This document shows positions 5,674 to 7,124 of a DNA stretch of 7,124 nt, piece by piece. How positions within the stretch are numbered: position 1 is the stretch's first letter; every line of letters begins with the position of its first letter. The notes under the pieces were generated by a model. That model did not search any database. It worked only from the letters and a program-made list of their open reading frames with translations, and was not told the origin of the DNA. A program made the position numbers and the translations under genes. This DNA comes from an uncultured Oscillospiraceae bacterium (GTDB lineage Bacteria; Bacillota; Clostridia; Oscillospirales; Oscillospiraceae), in assembly GCA_947627085.1 (NCBI GenBank), contig CANQUO010000112.1, forward strand, positions 1 through 7,124. The letters run 5' to 3'.

Positions 5674-5698
5674 GCTGGGGCCCCGAAAGGGCCCCAGC
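5674..5698. repeat. Intercistronic GC-rich hairpin
   Basis: GCTGGGGCCC (5674-5683) and GGGCCCCAGC (5689-5698) form a perfect 10-bp stem with loop CGAAA, in the 78-bp gap between the 119-aa and 113-aa genes. In the transcribed (minus) direction it is followed by CAATCAAAAAAAC rather than T residues, so it is probably not an intrinsic terminator. It could set mRNA decay or processing so that the first gene is made in different amounts from the rest. Confidence 0.65.
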
Positions 5699-5712
5699 GT
5701 TACCAGAATTTG

Positions 5713-6072
5713 TTAGGTTTTGGGCACTGTACTGGCCATGGCGGGGTTAGTAAAGGTCACACCCGTGGCCCGGCCTTTGTAACGGATTGCGCCGAAGTCA
5801 CCACCAGAAAACTCGATAACAAGGCCCTTAAAATCGGCAATCAACAAATCGAGCTTCAAATTATGCTCATTGACCGTCTCTGGAGTTGGGAGCGTGGCAA
5901 CATCGAGGTTGGGAATAACGATGGTAACGGGGGCCAAATTGTCAAAGGGGAGCAGGGCAGACAGCTCCGAGCCGATGATGTGGCGGGCATCGCCTTTTCC
6001 TTCATACTTCGCTGCGATTTTGCAAACGGGTAAGTGTGAGTCATATGCGCTGGGTGGCAGAATGTGTGGCAT
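5713..6072 (-). CDS. Conserved-looking small soluble protein, first gene of the transfer operon, unknown function
   Basis: A 119-aa protein with no signal peptide or membrane segment. ATG at 6072 is chosen because a near-perfect SD (AAAAGGAGGT, 6079-6088) lies six bases upstream; the frame stays open further upstream but only over structured leader DNA. The C-terminal half (NLDVATLPTPETVNEHNLKL, then a beta-rich stretch to ATGVTFTNP) looks like a compact beta fold after a helix. I cannot assign a family. Position invites comparison with Tn916 orf22/orf23 (DUF961), which also precede the TcpA and relaxase genes, and a single-strand DNA-binding role beside an HUH Rep is another possibility; neither is shown by sequence. 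The strong SD and first position suggest it is made in quantity. Confidence 0.75.
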   Translation of the reverse strand: MPHILPPSAYDSHLPVCKIAAKYEGKGDARHIIGSELSALLPFDNLAPVTIVIPNLDVATLPTPETVNEHNLKLDLLIADFKGLVIEFSGGDFGAIRYKGRATGVTFTNPAMASTVPKT

Positions 6073-6132
6073 TTTTTTACCTCCTTTTGGAGCCTCCCAC
6101 CGCCCCGGAAGCGGTAGCCGGTCTCCTGTCGG

Positions 6133-6159
6133 GGCGGGCGGTTGATCTGGCCGCCCGCC
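6133..6159. repeat. Leader hairpin upstream of the 119-aa gene
   Basis: GGCGGGCGG (6133-6141) and CCGCCCGCC (6151-6159) form a perfect 9-bp stem with a nine-base loop. It lies about 60-90 bases before the start codon, within the probable 5' leader of the operon, and is followed by a smaller ACCGC/GCGGT pairing. No T-run follows on the minus strand. It may be an RNA control element or a protein-binding site. Confidence 0.5.
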
Positions 6160-6186
6160 GATGCTTGCGGGATGCGCTGTCCCTGT

Positions 6187-6203
6187 GTACACATATAGTG
6201 TAC
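6187..6203. promoter_or_regulatory. 17-bp palindrome, candidate operator
   Basis: GTACAC (6187-6192) and GTGTAC (6198-6203) are exact complements around ATATA. It sits 115-131 bp upstream of the 119-aa gene and covers the -10 box and start region of a possible minus-strand promoter. This is the size and position expected for a dimeric repressor site controlling the transfer operon. No repressor gene is seen in the window. Confidence 0.45.
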
Positions 6204-6225
6204 TACTCGAGCGGTATTATGACAC
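6197..6225 (-). promoter_or_regulatory. Possible promoter of the transfer operon
   Basis: On the minus strand, GTGTCA (6220-6225), a 17-nt spacer and TACACT (6197-6202); each box matches consensus at 4 of 6. Support comes mainly from position upstream of the first operon gene and overlap with the palindrome. An alternative -10, TAAAAT, lies further upstream near 6236 but lacks a correctly spaced -35. Confidence 0.3.
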
Positions 6226-6261
6226 GGAATTATTTTAAGTAAATTCCGCGTTTTTTTGTCC

Positions 6262-6297
6262 AAAAAAGCGAGCGGCGACATCTTCTGTCGCCGCTCG
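6262..6297 (-). terminator. Intrinsic terminator of the right-hand gene
   Basis: CGAGCGGCGACA (6269-6280) and TGTCGCCGCTCG (6286-6297) form a perfect 12-bp stem with a five-base loop. On the minus strand it is followed by CTTTTTT (6262-6268). It begins 18 bases after the stop codon of the gene ending at 6315, and separates that gene from the transfer operon. Confidence 0.9.
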
Positions 6298-6314
6298 TTG
6301 CAGATTATTTGCTA

Positions 6315-7124
6315 TTAACTTTCAAGGAGTTTTTCCCGCTCATTCGGAGCCAAGCAATACTTAAACAGGAGCAGTAGTTCAATGTCATCCGCTGTTGGTA
6401 GTTTGATTTCTATTTTTTCCGCGCCGGGAGTGCTTTTATTTAGAACCGTCACCAGAAATATTTCTACAAGCGAGGAAAACGCGGCAAACTGCCAAGGAGG
6501 AAGATCCATGACCTTATCTTTAAATCGTCCCCAAATTCTATTTGACTTTCTGGCTGTGTCTGAATAGTCAACATTCTTCAAATTGACCCAACATTGCACC
6601 TCCTCGCTTTGCAGATATTTCAACATTGTTCCGGCATCTACCGTGTGTCCTTGGAGCATTGCCCCCTTTAGTGTTTCTTTTTCTTCCTCTGTCCGGGTCA
6701 GGATATGCGCCCAAAAAAGGCAATCCTCTGGCGTCACAGCGGCTAAAGCGGAAAAGTTGCATTGTAAGCTATATGCAATACTTTCATCCAACGCATTAAA
6801 TATGGGCTCTATTATGTCTAATAGTTCTTTCTTGTTTTTATTATCTATGATGTACAACTGCCTTATGCTCTCTGGGAAATCTTCTAACCTATCGGATGCG
6901 TTCAGATCCAGAAAGAAAAACCGACAAATTTCCTCATGTTTCGCTTTTTCCTGCTTCCATGTTTCTGACGCATGAGGGATTAGACTTTTTTGATCTCCAT
7001 ATTCAAAGCACTGTTGCACCGAACTGTCTACCATATTCCAAAACTGCTCAAATGACAACACCGCATAAAGCATGACAACAACATCAGCGGTGCGGCGGTA
7101 ATCAGAAATCCAAAATATAAGACC
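6315..7124 (-). CDS. Unknown protein, probably element cargo (5' end outside window)
   Basis: The frame stays open to the window edge (…FWISDYRRTADVVVMLYAVL…). The first ATG inside (7073) has no SD, so the gene very likely starts upstream and at least 269 residues are visible. I do not recognise a family. The visible part is rich in acidic, aromatic and Lys residues and mostly helical in character (for example EKAKHEEICRFFFLDLNASD), with no clear membrane segment, nucleotide-binding loop or signal peptide. It ends cleanly with its own strong terminator, so it is an independent unit in the same direction as the transfer genes. It is more AT-rich than the element core and far more so than the host gene, which points to separate horizontal acquisition. 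A cargo or defence-type gene is possible, but nothing in the sequence proves it. Confidence 0.7.
   Translation of the reverse strand, partial: GLIFWISDYRRTADVVVMLYAVLSFEQFWNMVDSSVQQCFEYGDQKSLIPHASETWKQEKAKHEEICRFFFLDLNASDRLEDFPESIRQLYIIDNKNKKELLDIIEPIFNALDESIAYSLQCNFSALAAVTPEDCLFWAHILTRTEEEKETLKGAMLQGHTVDAGTMLKYLQSEEVQCWVNLKNVDYSDTARKSNRIWGRFKDKVMDLPPWQFAAFSSLVEIFLVTVLNKSTPGAEKIEIKLPTADDIELLLLFKYCLAPNEREKLLES

Noticed and set aside
5671..6033. 120-codon plus-strand frame opposite the 119-aa gene
   Set aside because: It starts inside the intercistronic hairpin without an SD. The minus-strand gene has a strong SD and sits in an operon.
6073..6192. 40-residue upstream extension of the 119-aa protein
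   Set aside because: It translates the hairpin-rich leader (Pro/Gly-rich), whereas ATG at 6072 has a near-perfect SD at ideal distance.
6225..6257. Plus-strand hairpin (CGGAATT/AATTCCG) followed by seven T
   Set aside because: It looks like a weak plus-strand terminator, but no plus-strand gene lies upstream of it. The AT-rich stretch is as likely part of a minus-strand promoter region, so it is not listed as a feature.

Overview
The window looks like one end of a compact integrative mobile element next to a chromosomal tRNA pair in a GC-rich Clostridium-class Firmicute. My guess is Oscillospirales or a relative, from the Shine-Dalgarno (SD) sequences of AGGAGG type, a TTG start, the style of the proteins and the strongly GC-rich host gene. 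This assignment is inference, since no marker gene is present.

Left, positions 1-1030 (host): the 3' part of an RluA-family rRNA pseudouridine synthase gene, then a strong promoter whose -35 box overlaps the synthase stop codon, tRNA-Asp(GTC), tRNA-Thr(GGT) and a UUCG-loop intrinsic terminator. Positions 1031-1197 hold no gene. They carry an 18-bp palindrome, a large stem-loop and four CCAACTT copies in two pairs, the layout expected of an integrase arm-site region at an element end.

Middle, positions 1198-6072 (element core, all on the minus strand and read toward the tRNAs). In order of transcription: a 119-aa unknown protein, a 113-aa two-TM protein, a 265-aa two-TM protein, a 254-aa FtsK/TcpA-like ATPase overlapping it by 14 nt, an HUH-type rolling-circle Rep/relaxase-like protein, and a tyrosine recombinase whose reading frame is fused at its N-terminus to an excisionase-like helix-turn-helix domain. 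The plan (small proteins, DNA-pumping ATPase, HUH nuclease, Xis, Int) is that of a reduced Tn916-like or AICE-like element. No VirB4, peptidoglycan hydrolase or other mating-pore gene is visible, so it is either mobilised by a helper, works like an AICE, or has more genes beyond the right edge. No second attachment site was found.

The regulatory DNA is the most interesting part. A hairpin sequesters the SD of the Xis-Int frame. A well-formed extended -10 promoter sits inside the Xis coding part, and a second SD and ATG lie at the start of the integrase domain. This resembles the logic of phage lambda pI inside xis, which supplies Int without Xis. GC-rich inverted repeats bracket the rep gene and are candidate nicking/origin sites.

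Right, positions 6073-7124: a structured leader with a 17-bp palindrome over a possible promoter, a minus-strand terminator, and an AT-richer unknown gene that runs off the right edge, probably cargo.
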